The notes beneath the pieces are model-generated. The model was not told the DNA's origin, ran no database searches, and saw nothing but the letters and a program-made list of their open reading frames with translations. A program made the position numbers and the translations under genes. 64,000 nucleotides of DNA from Eremophila alpestris peregrina (taxonomy: Eukaryota > Chordata > Aves > Passeriformes > Alaudidae), in the NCBI GenBank assembly GCA_009792885.1, contig WMCF01000025.1, positions 12,268,327 to 12,332,326 of the forward strand. The letters are read 5' to 3'. Below, piece after piece: positions 1-11,698 of this stretch (the first letter of the stretch is position 1; each line of letters opens with the position of its first letter).

Positions 1-3000
1 AACCTATAATGACCTTTGATATTTATGAAGTTAATTGGGTTTTTTGTGAGCTAATTATAAGTATGAAGCATTTTCTTAACATCACTTAATTTGCACTGTA
101 ATTGTGCAGTATATTATAATATCTTCTAAGAGAAAAATAAAACAAAAGAATAGTTTACCTAATCAGTAGGGTAGTGGAATGATGGGTTTAATCTCCATGG
201 ACTTCTGAAAAATCTTTGCTTCTGAAACTCTACACACTGAAAATTGTCATGAAACCAATATCACATATGTATGGATCACTGGCAAGCACAACTGAAGGAG
301 TCATGAGAAACACGAGTCTAAGTTTGCACCAAACACTAGTCACATGTATTATCTCCTGCTATGGATTGTTAAATCTATTTTGAGGTGGAAAGACTGTCTA
401 ATACTTGAAAGAAATTGTTATAAGGTTTTTGAAAATATGAATAGTATTTGCTCCTAACCCAAACTACCAGGCTGATTGCAACCTAGCTCCTTCTGCATTG
501 ATGTTGCTTATTTAGTCTTTTATGACAGATGTTACTGTTCAGCATTCCAATCCAAGCTAGAGAAGCAATAGGTTCTCTTTCTCAACTCCATCTCTGTACA
601 TGCTTCCTCATTACATGATCTCAAGTAATCAAGGAAGTTGTATTTTGGCACTATGGGAAGAAGGTGTGTATGCTATTTCCCTGGTTTTCTTCAACATGCT
701 GTTATGTTTTGAATGTGTTCTTTTTCGCATTTGCTGAATAATCCAACTTTGTCTTTGCTAAGAAAAGAAACAAGTAGTTCAATCCTCCTTTTAGGCTGAA
801 TGCAGGTATATTTAAATGCAGGAATAGATTCTGTGGATGGTGTTGGTCTAAAAAAAAGAATCCCCCCACGCTGTACATGTGCACTGGGAAAGGAATCTGC
901 ATGGATGACTCTTCCTAAGAGCTGCAGATTTTGTAGGGTGAGTAACCATTCTCTCTGCACTGACAGATCGGTGAAACTCTATCCAGTATGTAATATTTTA
1001 GGCTTATTGAAATAAAATTGTTTGCTGTTCTGTTAAGCACAGGTGTTTTAATGATTTTGTTATCTGAAACGTTTAGTATGTACTGAAGAGTTCAGTGTTT
1101 GAAATCTCTTTTCTGGTTTTAGTCTGTCGTTGTGTATGATTGAAAAAATAAGCACTGGAAAGCAGGCATGAAAGAAAGGTCAGTAGTTTTGCATCTGCAG
1201 TTCTATATTTGAACAGGTTGCTAGGCAATGTGAGAAAATCATAGCTCTAAACTGCAAGTGTGTTTTCAGACATCAATTATTAAAAAGAAATCAACAACTG
1301 TATTTAGTAATATAGTTCAGTACAATTACCTTTCATTAATACTACTAATCTTTGACAATTATAAGGTGAAATGAATAATATACAGTCTGCATTTACTTCA
1401 GAATTGGTGGGCCCTTCCCTTGAAGGATCAGCTTTTATTTGTTTTTTTACACCGTGATAAAAATTATTCCCTATTTGAACATAGGAATTTGATTACTTTT
1501 TTGCATTTTTGCTTCAAGAGCCATTGATTGTCATGATACATGTTGTCAGATATGTCTTGTAAGAACGTGCCGCCTTCTACTTTTAGGTTGAAACAGAAAG
1601 CATGATTCTGGCTGGCACCTGAGAGGTGTAAGCCATCCAATATGTTTCTGATAAGGACTGAGGAAGGGCTTTCAAAGGATTTACAAGCTGTAATATCAAT
1701 GTATAGGGCCTGAGCTGTATAAGAAGGGAATATAGAAAAAAACTACAAATGCAAAGGAGAGGGAAGGAAAGAAGACTGGAATCAAAGGAGAGGATGCTGC
1801 CTGCCCTGGGGCACTGTCTGAGGCTCTGCCTACGTAGATTTGGAAGCACAGTGATTCAGCAGGGCTCCTGGGGATGTAATTATGGTGGGGCAGGAGGTGA
1901 AAGAATTTTTTTTTCTGGCTCAAAATGTCACTTCATATTTTTCATAATGGATGAACATGGAGAAGCACAAGATCTAAATGCTTTAGAGTCTGTGCTTTGT
2001 TCCAGAACTTCTGACTCTGTTGTTGGCAATCAAGATCAAGTCCTTAAAAAGTAAAAACTTCATAACAACGAGGGGAAAGGAACTAGTTTTATGAATGATA
2101 TGCTAATTTTCTTTCTCAATATTTTATATTAATAACTAGCTTTAAGAGGAGAAATCAAAGCATCAAGTCAAGATTTTTGTATTTGTGACATTATACAAAA
2201 TTCTGAATGTTCATTTTATCTTTTTACCCCTCTTAATAGATTTCATTCAAAAACACACATGCAGATGTATTCTGCTAATGACCTGGATTCTGCTCATTAT
2301 AGTTAAATGCCATCTGAGACAAACAGTCCCTTATGATTTCTCCCTGTTGCAGCCTGGAGGGGTTCAGCTAATGCTCTGTATGTTTATCTCTCAATGGCTC
2401 AGCTTAAATCAGTTTTAAGGAGAAAATATCTGTCTGAATATGTGAAATGCTTGTGTGGCTACATGGGGTTAGAGGTTTCAAAAGTTTGAGATTATGTTAA
2501 TATAATCCAGGAGGTGAATATATCTTTTCCAAGATCACCTGATCACATCAGTGGGCTGAGTTCAGAAAATTTACACAAAGGGGCCTTGAACGATAAACCA
2601 CCTAAATCATCCAAGTATTTGCATAAGTTATAAATGAAGTGTGAATTTAGTTATTGAGGAAATAAAGATGAAGCAGAGGTAAAAATTATAATGTATTCTA
2701 CTAAATGGGAGAAACTATTTTTAGAGTAGAAAAATTTTAACAACATAATACAAAGGAATGCCAAATGAAACCTCAAGTCTAATATTAGGCTTTCTTAAAA
2801 TAACAGCAGTGAGGAGAAACCTGGTTGCTTTGGTTCTCAGCTCCTCAGGAGACTAAAGTCTTATTCAGCTAGATATTATCAGTATAAATGCAGAAATAAA
2901 TTTAAGTAATATTTGACATCTTAAATAGAGATTAGATATTAGTCATGGTCAGCACAGTTTTGCCAACCATTTGAAAGTTTTGTTTTCTGTGAAAAAAAGT

Positions 3001-4559
3001 AGAATTGCCTCTCCAAAATAAATCTATAATATTATACAGAATTGTTTTATTTGTTTGGTATTCCCATTAAAAGACAGACTAGTTCTGTGTTCACGTCAAT
3101 GCTTGTGTGTTTGGATGCAGTGCTGTGCAACAGCACTCTGTACTTACAGTACCTTTTTGAGGCAAGGTGGATGCCTTATCAATGACTGCAGAGGACTTCA
3201 GAGGGCCATTTGGGTGAAATAGATGTGCAATAGTTGCTCCTACAGTGTCTTGTGTGGGCTGCATTGTCCATTCCATTTATTACATAAAATGCCCTGAGCT
3301 GACTGGCCATACTGGCACTCAATAAATAAACCACACTTTTCTTTGGTTTGATAAATTGTGTCATCAGCCATTTGGAACGGCATGCTCTTTTGGAAGATAT
3401 TTTGTGAGAATATTTTAGTGCATTTTAGTGAATTCTGTGAGAATTCTTCACTGACATTTCTGACAACATGGTGTTTCATAATAAATTTCCTGCAGGTTTT
3501 TGAAAATATTAAAACAGTAAGAATAGTGTATGTAAAATAATTAATAAAGTGAAATCAGTTGGATAGTTGAGGATGCAGAGAAACAAGAACTATATTTCTA
3601 CAGTTTGTTGTAGTGTAAATCACATTTCTAACACTACTTTAGCAAGCTTTGCTATTTTTTCATATGTAATTACCTTTTTGTAAACAAACAATACAATATT
3701 CAACATGCAGAAAATATTGTAAGGTCCTTACAGATGTAAATTTTGACCACAGTTATGTAATAATATTTTAATACTATCTGAAAATTGTGCATTTATTTTC
3801 TCATCAGCCTAAGTTAAATGGGTCTTTGCACCATTTTGTTCCTCTAAGTGTATAAGGAAAGTGATTGTAAATGAAAATCTGAAAAAAATCTAAAATGTAC
3901 AGCAGTCATTAAAGATCAAGGAGAATCAACTTCAAAATGGAAGCACAATCTAGGACACAAAACTAGTATTTTCTGTCTTATACTTCTTCATTTGGAATCA
4001 CTAATACTTCTAGAGTCACTACATCACTTACCATCTTAGTTTTATTCAGTACCACATCTCTTATACACTTAATGTAAAACAGAATGTAATGACTGCTTTT
4101 CATTGCACACTTCTATATTAATAGTAGTTAATACTGAATTACTGGGTTACAGTATATGGTGAAATTATCTAGTTAAACTATATTAATCTAATTATAATGT
4201 ATTGAATTAATGCTTTATTCTTACTTTTATGTTTTTATTTAATTTAAATGACTTTAAGAAAATACTGGAGTTGACAAGATAGGAAAGAAGATATATTGTC
4301 ATATTTTTTCTTAATATTGTAAATTCCAATTCTCTAAGGCATTGACAGGCTGAAGCTTTTAGGTTGAAATTTTTTATGTTTGCTGCCTGCTTCGTGGCTA
4401 ATGTGTTTTCAGTTGGTTTGTAAGGAAACAAGATCTGTTCAGTCATGCTGTTGTGTTAGTCCCCATTTGTTTTGTCTCCAAGTGCCAAAGGTTTCAAGGA
4501 CATCAAATTATCACAAACTTCGTTAAAACCATCAGCTATGTAAGGGAGAAAAAATTAAG
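1..4559. other. AT-rich non-coding sequence without recognised repeats
   Basis: No CR1, LTR or RNA gene could be recognised here. Open frames are short (about 100 codons at most) and have the Phe/Leu/Ile/Lys/Asn-rich composition expected of AT-rich sequence. Two minus-strand splice-bounded open stretches (3148-3258 and 4032-4112) are discussed as weak exon candidates in the findings. The segment is probably intron or intergenic DNA. Confidence 0.6.
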
Positions 4560-5450
4560 CTGCTGTCTCAGCTAAGGGGTAGCAGAGGAAATGAGCAGAC
4601 TTTTAACTCTGTTAGCTGCCAGCCAGCTTGCACACAGCTACAGAGCAGCCACAGCACTTGCTGTGCTTTCACCAGTCAGCGTGCTAAAAAGGCAGGCAAA
4701 GGACCCAGCAGGTGCCTGGGAAAAAGGATGTGCCTCTTGGCCCTTGGATAAAAAATCCACCCCAATTTTGCCATATTATTCTCCTAATAGTGCAATTTTC
4801 ATATGCACATATAAAAGCTGCTGTGACCATAACTAGAGCTGCACATTTAACCTGGATGAAAACCTTATCCATTTATTAACCCATCGACTCTCTGCTGGCA
4901 TGAAAAGAGCTGGTTTTGAGAATTCTGACTCTGCTCATAATCCCTGTCAGATATGATGCCTTTCTTGCCCTAATGACATGCGCCCCCTGTCCTGTCCATG
5001 GATGGATCCCTTTGAACTCAGACCAAGATAACTGGGCCTTATATGAGCTTTCTTAGGACTCAGGCCTCCCTCACTGTCTGGTTTCCTAGACAGACTTCAA
5101 ATCTATGCAGTGCAGCAGTTTTGTGTCCTCTCTGGGCCTTGAACCCTGTTTGGAGGGTAGCCTTGTCTCTTGAATGCACTTGGATCTGTATTACAGCCTT
5201 GTCTCCAGCAGAACCTCGGATGTACACAGTAGGTGGCTTTTCTCCAGTCCTGTTTTTGTCCACATCTACTTCTATTCCTGTCTGGACTCTGTTGCACTGC
5301 CCCTGGGACTGGCTGGAGTGTTCCTTTGTCATGTCTAGGGGTACAGATACACCCTGTTACTGTGACCTGGTGTGGGATTGTGTCCCGTTGGTGAGAGCCC
5401 TATCTGCAAGTGTTTCCCTTGGCTCCTAGGTCACCCTGTCCCTGGTACTT
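4560..5450. other. GC-richer unclassified segment
   Basis: Base composition rises clearly above the surrounding sequence. Much of the top strand from about 5040 to 5440 is rich in C and T, with repeated CTGG/CCTG words. It carries a 128-codon plus-strand frame (5043-5429), rich in Cys, Trp, Ser and Leu, which I do not recognise. A TATA-like stretch lies near 4810. The texture resembles an old, eroded avian interspersed repeat or an untranslated exon more than coding sequence. I cannot assign a family. Confidence 0.35.
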
Positions 5451-7793
5451 GGTATGAAAACGTGCTGAAGCTTTCCTCCTTTAGTTTGCCTGCCACTGTG
5501 GCTGGAAATCTCCTGACATAAAATGACTTTGAAAAAAAAGTTAAGCATAAAGGAATACTAGAATTAAGTTGTTTATGGAATCCTCATTTGCCAAACTCTT
5601 GTAAGATTTCTGTCTGTTGCTATAATTACTGTATTTTGCTCAGGGCTCTGTAATGCATATTCAGCAAATCAGCAGGCACATTTTGTTGTTGTATAGCTCA
5701 GACCTTATTTCAGTCACAGTATTTGAGCACGAAGATATGTGAGACAATTTTGCAAGTACTTTTCTGTGGTAATCACTGTCATACTGCATAGGCACTGAGA
5801 TAATTATACTAGTTTTAGCTGAAGTGAGATTCTTTTACTAACTTTTTTCTTTGCATAGTAAGTGTCCAAATGCACTTACTGGGCAGCAGTTAAGCAAATT
5901 TATTATTTTTTAGTGGAAAATAAGCTGCTTATGTGTACTGCACAAAAAAAGTCAGGTTCATGGTCATTTCAGATATGCATTGACATGCTGCAAGCTGTTG
6001 GCTTGCCTCTTCCTATATGCCTTCATGGTGCTTCCAGACCATGAATGTATCCATTTCTAAAGCACTTGGCTTTTTATTCCACTCCTTGCCTTCAATGTCT
6101 GTTTCCCACTAACCTCATAAACAGGGGTCAATATTTATAATTTCAGCAAACTAAGACTCAGAGTCTTGGTGACAGTGAGTTCCAAGTAGGGTCGTTCCTG
6201 ACCACTTGTGAAAAGTTTCTTTTATACTCATAACCAAAATCCTATCAGCAGACCTCTGAGGCAGAGCTAAAAGCAATTTGCCTATGAGCTCTTTTGTAGT
6301 GTTTTTTTCCTTTGTCTTATCCATGTTTCCAGCACTTGTAACAAAGAAACCAAGTCTTTTCTAGGAAGGTTTGTATTATGCAATGCATATTTATTAATTT
6401 CTGACATAATTCAACCCAGGTTTGGCTCAGAAAAAGAACAGAAGATGTTCCACTGGAACTTGGCCCTCTATAGTACTTCAGTAGGTTTGATTTCTAAATG
6501 AAGCAATGTCTGCAGGTAAACATGACAGGGTTTTTTTTTTTCTGTTAGAACATTTGTGGTTTTGTATGTTTTAAAACTATATGCAATAAGAAGGAAAGGC
6601 AATACATCAGCATTGGCAGCTGTGCTAGGGGACAAAAAGTTATCTGTAGCAAGGCCTTCTGCAATAACAATTTCAGTGTCTCACATGTCATGTTTTCACT
6701 AATAGAAATACACTGTAGTTTGTTGCTGCTATATGAGCCTGAATTCACAGCTACTTTGCAGGGGCAGGAAGAGCTTACTGAGGAGTGCTTGTGACAGTTT
6801 GACACTTCTGACTAAATATGCCTGACACTAAGGAGACATGCATTGTTAGTGCCCGGGTAAGGTAAAGTAAGTTTAAGGATGACCTTTTGTCATAGCTATT
6901 TTGGAAGAGTTATCTCTGTGTTTGAGCTTAGTTCATGCTCTAGCCTCACCCCAATAAAGGTGAGCTAGTGAGGAAACTCCTACATTTGTGAGATGGGCAT
7001 GAGACCAGGTAACCAGACTGATGAGTTGCCATCCCTGGTGGGTTCTTCATGCACCCATTCCATGAAATTAAGTTTCTTAAGAGAAATGTCTCAGTCTGTA
7101 AGACTGCCCTATTTTACAAACCCCTTACAAAATGGACAGCAGGGAGCTGTGGTGCCCTGTCAGGAAAATGGCTCCGAGCTTGGTATTGGGTACAGCATAG
7201 GGCAGAAAAATCAAGGTCACAACCGCTTCTTGTCATTTATGCAGCACTTGTGGTACTTCTGCAATGGAGGCACCTTCTTCATTCCCACCATAAATGAACA
7301 ACAACAAGTGGTCAGATATCACAAATGGGAGGAAGACCAATTAGAAGTATCTAACTTGATGTTTGATGTTGTAGAAATATTCTGAACAAAATCATCCTTG
7401 CACAACAAATTAATTTTCACTATCCTAGGGCCTGTAGTGTTTCTTCAGGGTGTTGAGAAACGCAAGTACTTTGTCTGGAACTTAAATGGCTTGGCAATAA
7501 TAACATGGCCCACATAGTTCACCTCATTATCTGCTTCCAGAGTTGATTACAAGAAGAAAAAAAAAGTATCCACCTTATAATAAAGAAATTCAACACTAAT
7601 AGTGTACTGTATCAGCTGAATATTTTATAGAGATGAGAGCTGCACACTACTTGTCTGTATAACTTATTTCAACAAATCATTATGAGAGGGCAGGGGAGGA
7701 AATATGTTTGACAAAGACAGGGATTTTAGAACCCCTGAGCTATATTTAGAATGTTAGTATTTATTCCATCACAACAACTTTCCTTAACTGCAC
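5451..7793. other. Non-coding sequence, no recognised repeat
   Basis: No mobile element or RNA gene was recognised. The longest frame is 130 codons on the plus strand (6993-7385). It has no domain I know and no clear splice or promoter context, so it is treated only as a finding. The right edge is the start of recognisable CR1 sequence. Confidence 0.55.
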
Positions 7794-9728
7794 TTGTTTA
7801 ATTTTAAGGAAGTATTTCCCAAGCTAATCAGAGACTTCAAAACTGGAGGCATCCTCAGTGACAATGATCATGCATTGGTGGAGTTTGCAGTCCTAAGGGA
7901 AATTAATCATATATGGAGTAATGTTAGGTCCCTGAACTTTAGGAAAGCAAACTTCCAGCTCTTCAAGGAGATAGTCAATAGGATCCCCTGCGAGATGGCC
8001 CTCAGGGACAAGAGAGCAGAACAGAGGTGGGAGATCTTTAATAGAATCTTCTATGCAAGACTGTATCAATCCTGAGGAAAAAGAAACTGGGCAAGGACCT
8101 GGTTTGTTTGAGTAGGAAACTGCTAGTCAAACTAAATGGAAAAAGCAAATACACAGACAGTGGAAACAAGGACAGTAACCTGGGAAGAGTATAGAGATGA
8201 AGTTTGGATATGTAGCGATGAAGTAAGGAAGGTCAAGGTGAAGCTAGAACTGAAGGAGTGCAAAGAATAACATGAAGGTACAGGTACATTAACCAGAAAA
8301 GGAAAGTCAAAGGAGGAGTATCCCCCTAATAAAAAATGCTGTCAAACTGGTAACAATGGATGTGGAGAAGGCTGAGGTACTCAACTTCTTTGTCTTTAAT
8401 GGCAACCTCTCTTCTCACACCTCTCGTGTTGATGGACAACAGGATGGGGGCAGGAGGAGCTAAGTCTCTCCCACTCTAAGTTAGGATCAGTCTTATGTGA
8501 CTTAATGAGATGCATCCCAGAGCCCTGAGGAAACTGGCTCATGTAGCTGTCAAGCTACTCTCCATGATATTTTAAAAATGATGGCAGTCTGGTGGAGTCC
8601 CAGGTGAAATCCCAGGTGACTGGACAAAGGTAAACACTTTAAACCCATCTCTAAAAAGAGTAGAAAGGAGGACCCTGGGAACCTCCATTCTGCCAGTCTC
8701 CTCTCTGTGCTTGGGAACATCATGCAAAAGGTCCTCCTAGCGCATATGCTAAGGCACAGGGAGGTGATTCAGGACAATTGGCATGGCTTATCCAAGGGTA
8801 GGTAAGCAACGTAGTGGTCATCTATGACAGGGTGACTACATCAGTGGACATGGGAAGGACCACTAAGATCACTTATCTGTAAAGCCTTTGACACAAACTC
8901 CCAGAATAACCTTTTCTCTTAAATGGAGGTGAATTTCATGGGTTGAATGTTTGGTGGGTATGGAGTTTGTTGGATGGTTTCATCCAGAGAATAATGGTCA
9001 ATGGCTCAAAGTCTCAGTGGACATCAGTGGCAAGTGCTGTCCCTCAGGGTTCTGTATTGGAACCAATATTATTTCATATCTTCATTAATGACACAGACAA
9101 TGACAAAGTGATTAAGCATAGTCTCAGCAAGTTTGCAGATGTGATTCAGTTGATGCACCAAGCTGAGTGATTCAGTTGATGAACCTGAGGCATCTAGAGG
9201 GAGGTGGACAAGCCCAAGAAGTTGGCCCACAGGAATTCCATGAATTTTAACAAGACCAAGTGCAAGGGGCTGCACGTGGGTTGGAGCAACTCCAGTATCA
9301 ACCCAAGGTGGGGCATGAACAAATCAAGACAGCCCTGATGAGAAGGACTTGGAGGTGCTGGTGGATGAGAGGCTGGACATGACCCATCAATGTGCACTCA
9401 CAGCCCAGAAACCAAACGTGTCCTGGGCTGCATCCAAAGCAGTGTGGCCAGCAGGGGAGGGAGTGGATTTTGTCCCTCTGCTCTGCTGAGACCCCAGCTA
9501 TGGTGCTGTGCTGGGGGCCCCAGCAGAGGACCTGTTGGAGCAAGTCCAGAGGAGGCCACCAAGATGATTACACAAATGGAAAATCTCTCCTCTAAGGAAA
9601 AACTGAGGGAATTGGGATTGTTCAGCCTGGAAAAGAGAAGGCTTGTGTGTGACCTAATTGTGGCCTTCCAGTACCTGAAGGGAATCTACAAAAAAGATGG
9701 AGAGAGATTTTTTTATAAGGGCATGTAG
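7794..9728 (+). pseudogene. CR1 ORF2 (reverse transcriptase) remnant
   Basis: Fragments of the CR1 polyprotein can be read in changing frames. At 7800-8075 the translation contains VEFAVLRE and LNFRKANFQLFKEIVN, matching the CR1 region before the reverse transcriptase. At 9030-9100 it contains VPQGSVLEPILFHIFIND, the conserved reverse-transcriptase block. The following SKFADVIQL stands where CR1 normally has an F-A-D-D core, so the second catalytic Asp is lost. At about 9600-9700, LRELGLFSLEKRRLVCDLI marks the C-terminal region. In an active element this protein would nick the target and copy the RNA. Here stop codons separate every block, so no functional enzyme can be made. Frameshifts occur at least between 8075 and 8943 and again between 9170 and 9390. 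Confidence 0.9.
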
Positions 9729-9994
9729 TGAAAGGTCAAAGGGGAATGGTTTCCAACTGAAAGACAGTAGGTTTATATTGGAAGAAAAATATTCTTTACA
9801 GTGAGGATGGTGAGGCACTGAAACAGGTTGCCCAGATAAGTTGTGGGTGTTCCATCCCTGGGAGTATTCAAGGCCAGGCTGGATAGAGCTTTGACCAACC
9901 TGGTCTAGAGGAAAGTGTCCCTGTCCATGACAAGGGGATTGGAAATAGGTGATCTCTAAGGTCCTTTCCAATCCAAGCCATTCTGTGATTCTTT
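7794..9994 (+). mobile_element. CR1 LINE, 5'-truncated 3' portion (about 2.2 kb)
   Basis: This is the largest repeat in the window, a chicken-repeat-1 non-LTR retrotransposon copy truncated at its 5' end. It covers the region between the endonuclease and reverse transcriptase, much of the reverse transcriptase, the C-terminal part of ORF2 and the 3' untranslated end. The 3' end reads through the typical CR1 tail (GGTGATCTCTAAGGTCC near 9948) to the terminal ATTCTGTGATTCTTT word ending near 9994. CR1 elements end in such short ATTCTRTG-type repeats instead of poly(A). Multiple stops and frameshifts show that it is dead and old. 5' truncation is the usual outcome of CR1 insertion by target-primed reverse transcription. 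Confidence 0.93.
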
Positions 9995-11646
9995 AGGAAT
10001 TTTACTTGCTGATAAAAAAGGAGGCAGGATGAAGTGGTGAGTTTAGAAATGTGCTGTTGCACCATCTTGTCCAGCAATTATATAGTAGGTGCAGCTTCTT
10101 AGTTTTTTTAACAAATCTATATGCAGTTTTATATTTTCTTTACCTGTCTGTGTTATGTATTGATCCTTGGGTGGTTTAGAAATGAGCTGCAATTGTACAT
10201 GGGTGTTTTTGTACTGAATAATCAGTCTGAAGGAAACTAATTTTTTAATGAGACTTTTTCTTGCCCTCAGTAATTCAGTAGATAATTCAGGTACTATTTC
10301 TAATCCATATAATATTTATTGCTTCATTCTGCAGTAACTGGTGAATTCTCATTTCAGTGTTTTTTATTTTATAACATAAGACAAGTCTTGACCTGGTGTG
10401 TTCTTATTGAAATATCTGGAATTAAAATCACATATATAAACAAAATGACAAAGAGCACAGTAAGTTCAAATTCTGACCTCATGCTGGTAGGTTAAAATGA
10501 CTGTGCAAAGGTAGAAGTAAACATATAAATAAAAACAATTTCCTAACTGCTTCTCATTTTCAGTAGGTCAGGATATAGAATATATCCAATATTACTGATT
10601 TATAGCACTATATCTTTTGTTGTATAAAGAAGTAAATGAACATCTGTACTCCAAGTTTCTCAGCACACTAATCCATTATAAACTGAGAAACTTGACAGAA
10701 TGTTTGCCCAAAGTGTAAATAAATGCATGTGTGAGTTGCATGTAAGTGAAGAAAAAAAGCAACTGAATTATCAAAAAAGATAAAAAAATAAAATTGTACA
10801 TAGAGATATGCAATATATTCAATATGCCTAGGAAAAAATGAATTTTTCTGAAATAAATAAAACTTAGATGAGTTTTATTTTGGAATTTCAGTTTCATACA
10901 GCAGGATGCTGTAACAGTTGAGGTCACTACTTAATGTAAACAAAAGTTTATCCCTCCTTTTCTGTGCCAAAATAAACACTTATAAGTTTAGAGAAATAAG
11001 CCCAGTGATTATCCTTATCTGGACTAGATTTCTACTACTTAAGTTACCATTTCTTATCAATCAAAACGCTGACTAAATGTTTTTCTTCCTTGTTTCTTTT
11101 TGTCAGTGAATTGCACTGGTCAACACTGTACCTGTTGTAAGAGAGAATATTTTTCCAGGGAGAAAAAATGTGGGAAGCCCTGAATCAAACCTTTTATTTA
11201 CTGAAGAGGTGTTCATCCATTTGTAGGTACATGGACTCCTGATTTATTACATGTTTCTTCAGATCAATCCTGTAAATTTCTGTTAGCCAGAGAACCAGCA
11301 GAGAAGACTTTTCTGTGGTAGCAACAGACAAGAGGTGAGCAGGTGTTTCAAGCTGCAATTTGAGTATTTTGATGTGGAATGACTAAGTTGCTCAACTGGA
11401 ACAACATTCTACCAGTAGCATTCCTAACACTATTAACCTGAGTAAAGGCATGTTCCTACTGAAAGAGAGAAAAGCTGCTTCATTCAAAAATAGAGCAGTA
11501 AATGCTGATCTTTCTCCATTGCTAAAAAGAAATCACTGCATATGCTTTCTTGTAGTGAGATACTAGCACTTCACAATCTTGCACAAGATATGATACTGAT
11601 GAGGATAACTGGTATAGACTTCTTGTTTTTCTGGAGAATTCTTAGG

Positions 11647-11698
11647 AAAAAAACAAACAAAACCCCCCAAAAAGAACAACAAACCCAACCAAAAAAAA
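11647..11698 (+). repeat. A/C-only low-complexity tract
   Basis: Fifty-two bases contain only A and C apart from one G, with CAAA and C-run words. Such strand-asymmetric tracts recur across the window in both orientations. Confidence 0.85.

Noticed and set aside
120..230. Possible terminal exon on the minus strand (frame ending in a stop near 127-135)
   Set aside because: Only about 14 codons are open, which is fully expected by chance.
9390..9728. 112-codon plus-strand frame with LGLFSLEKRR
   Set aside because: It is the decayed C-terminal part of CR1 ORF2, not a host gene.
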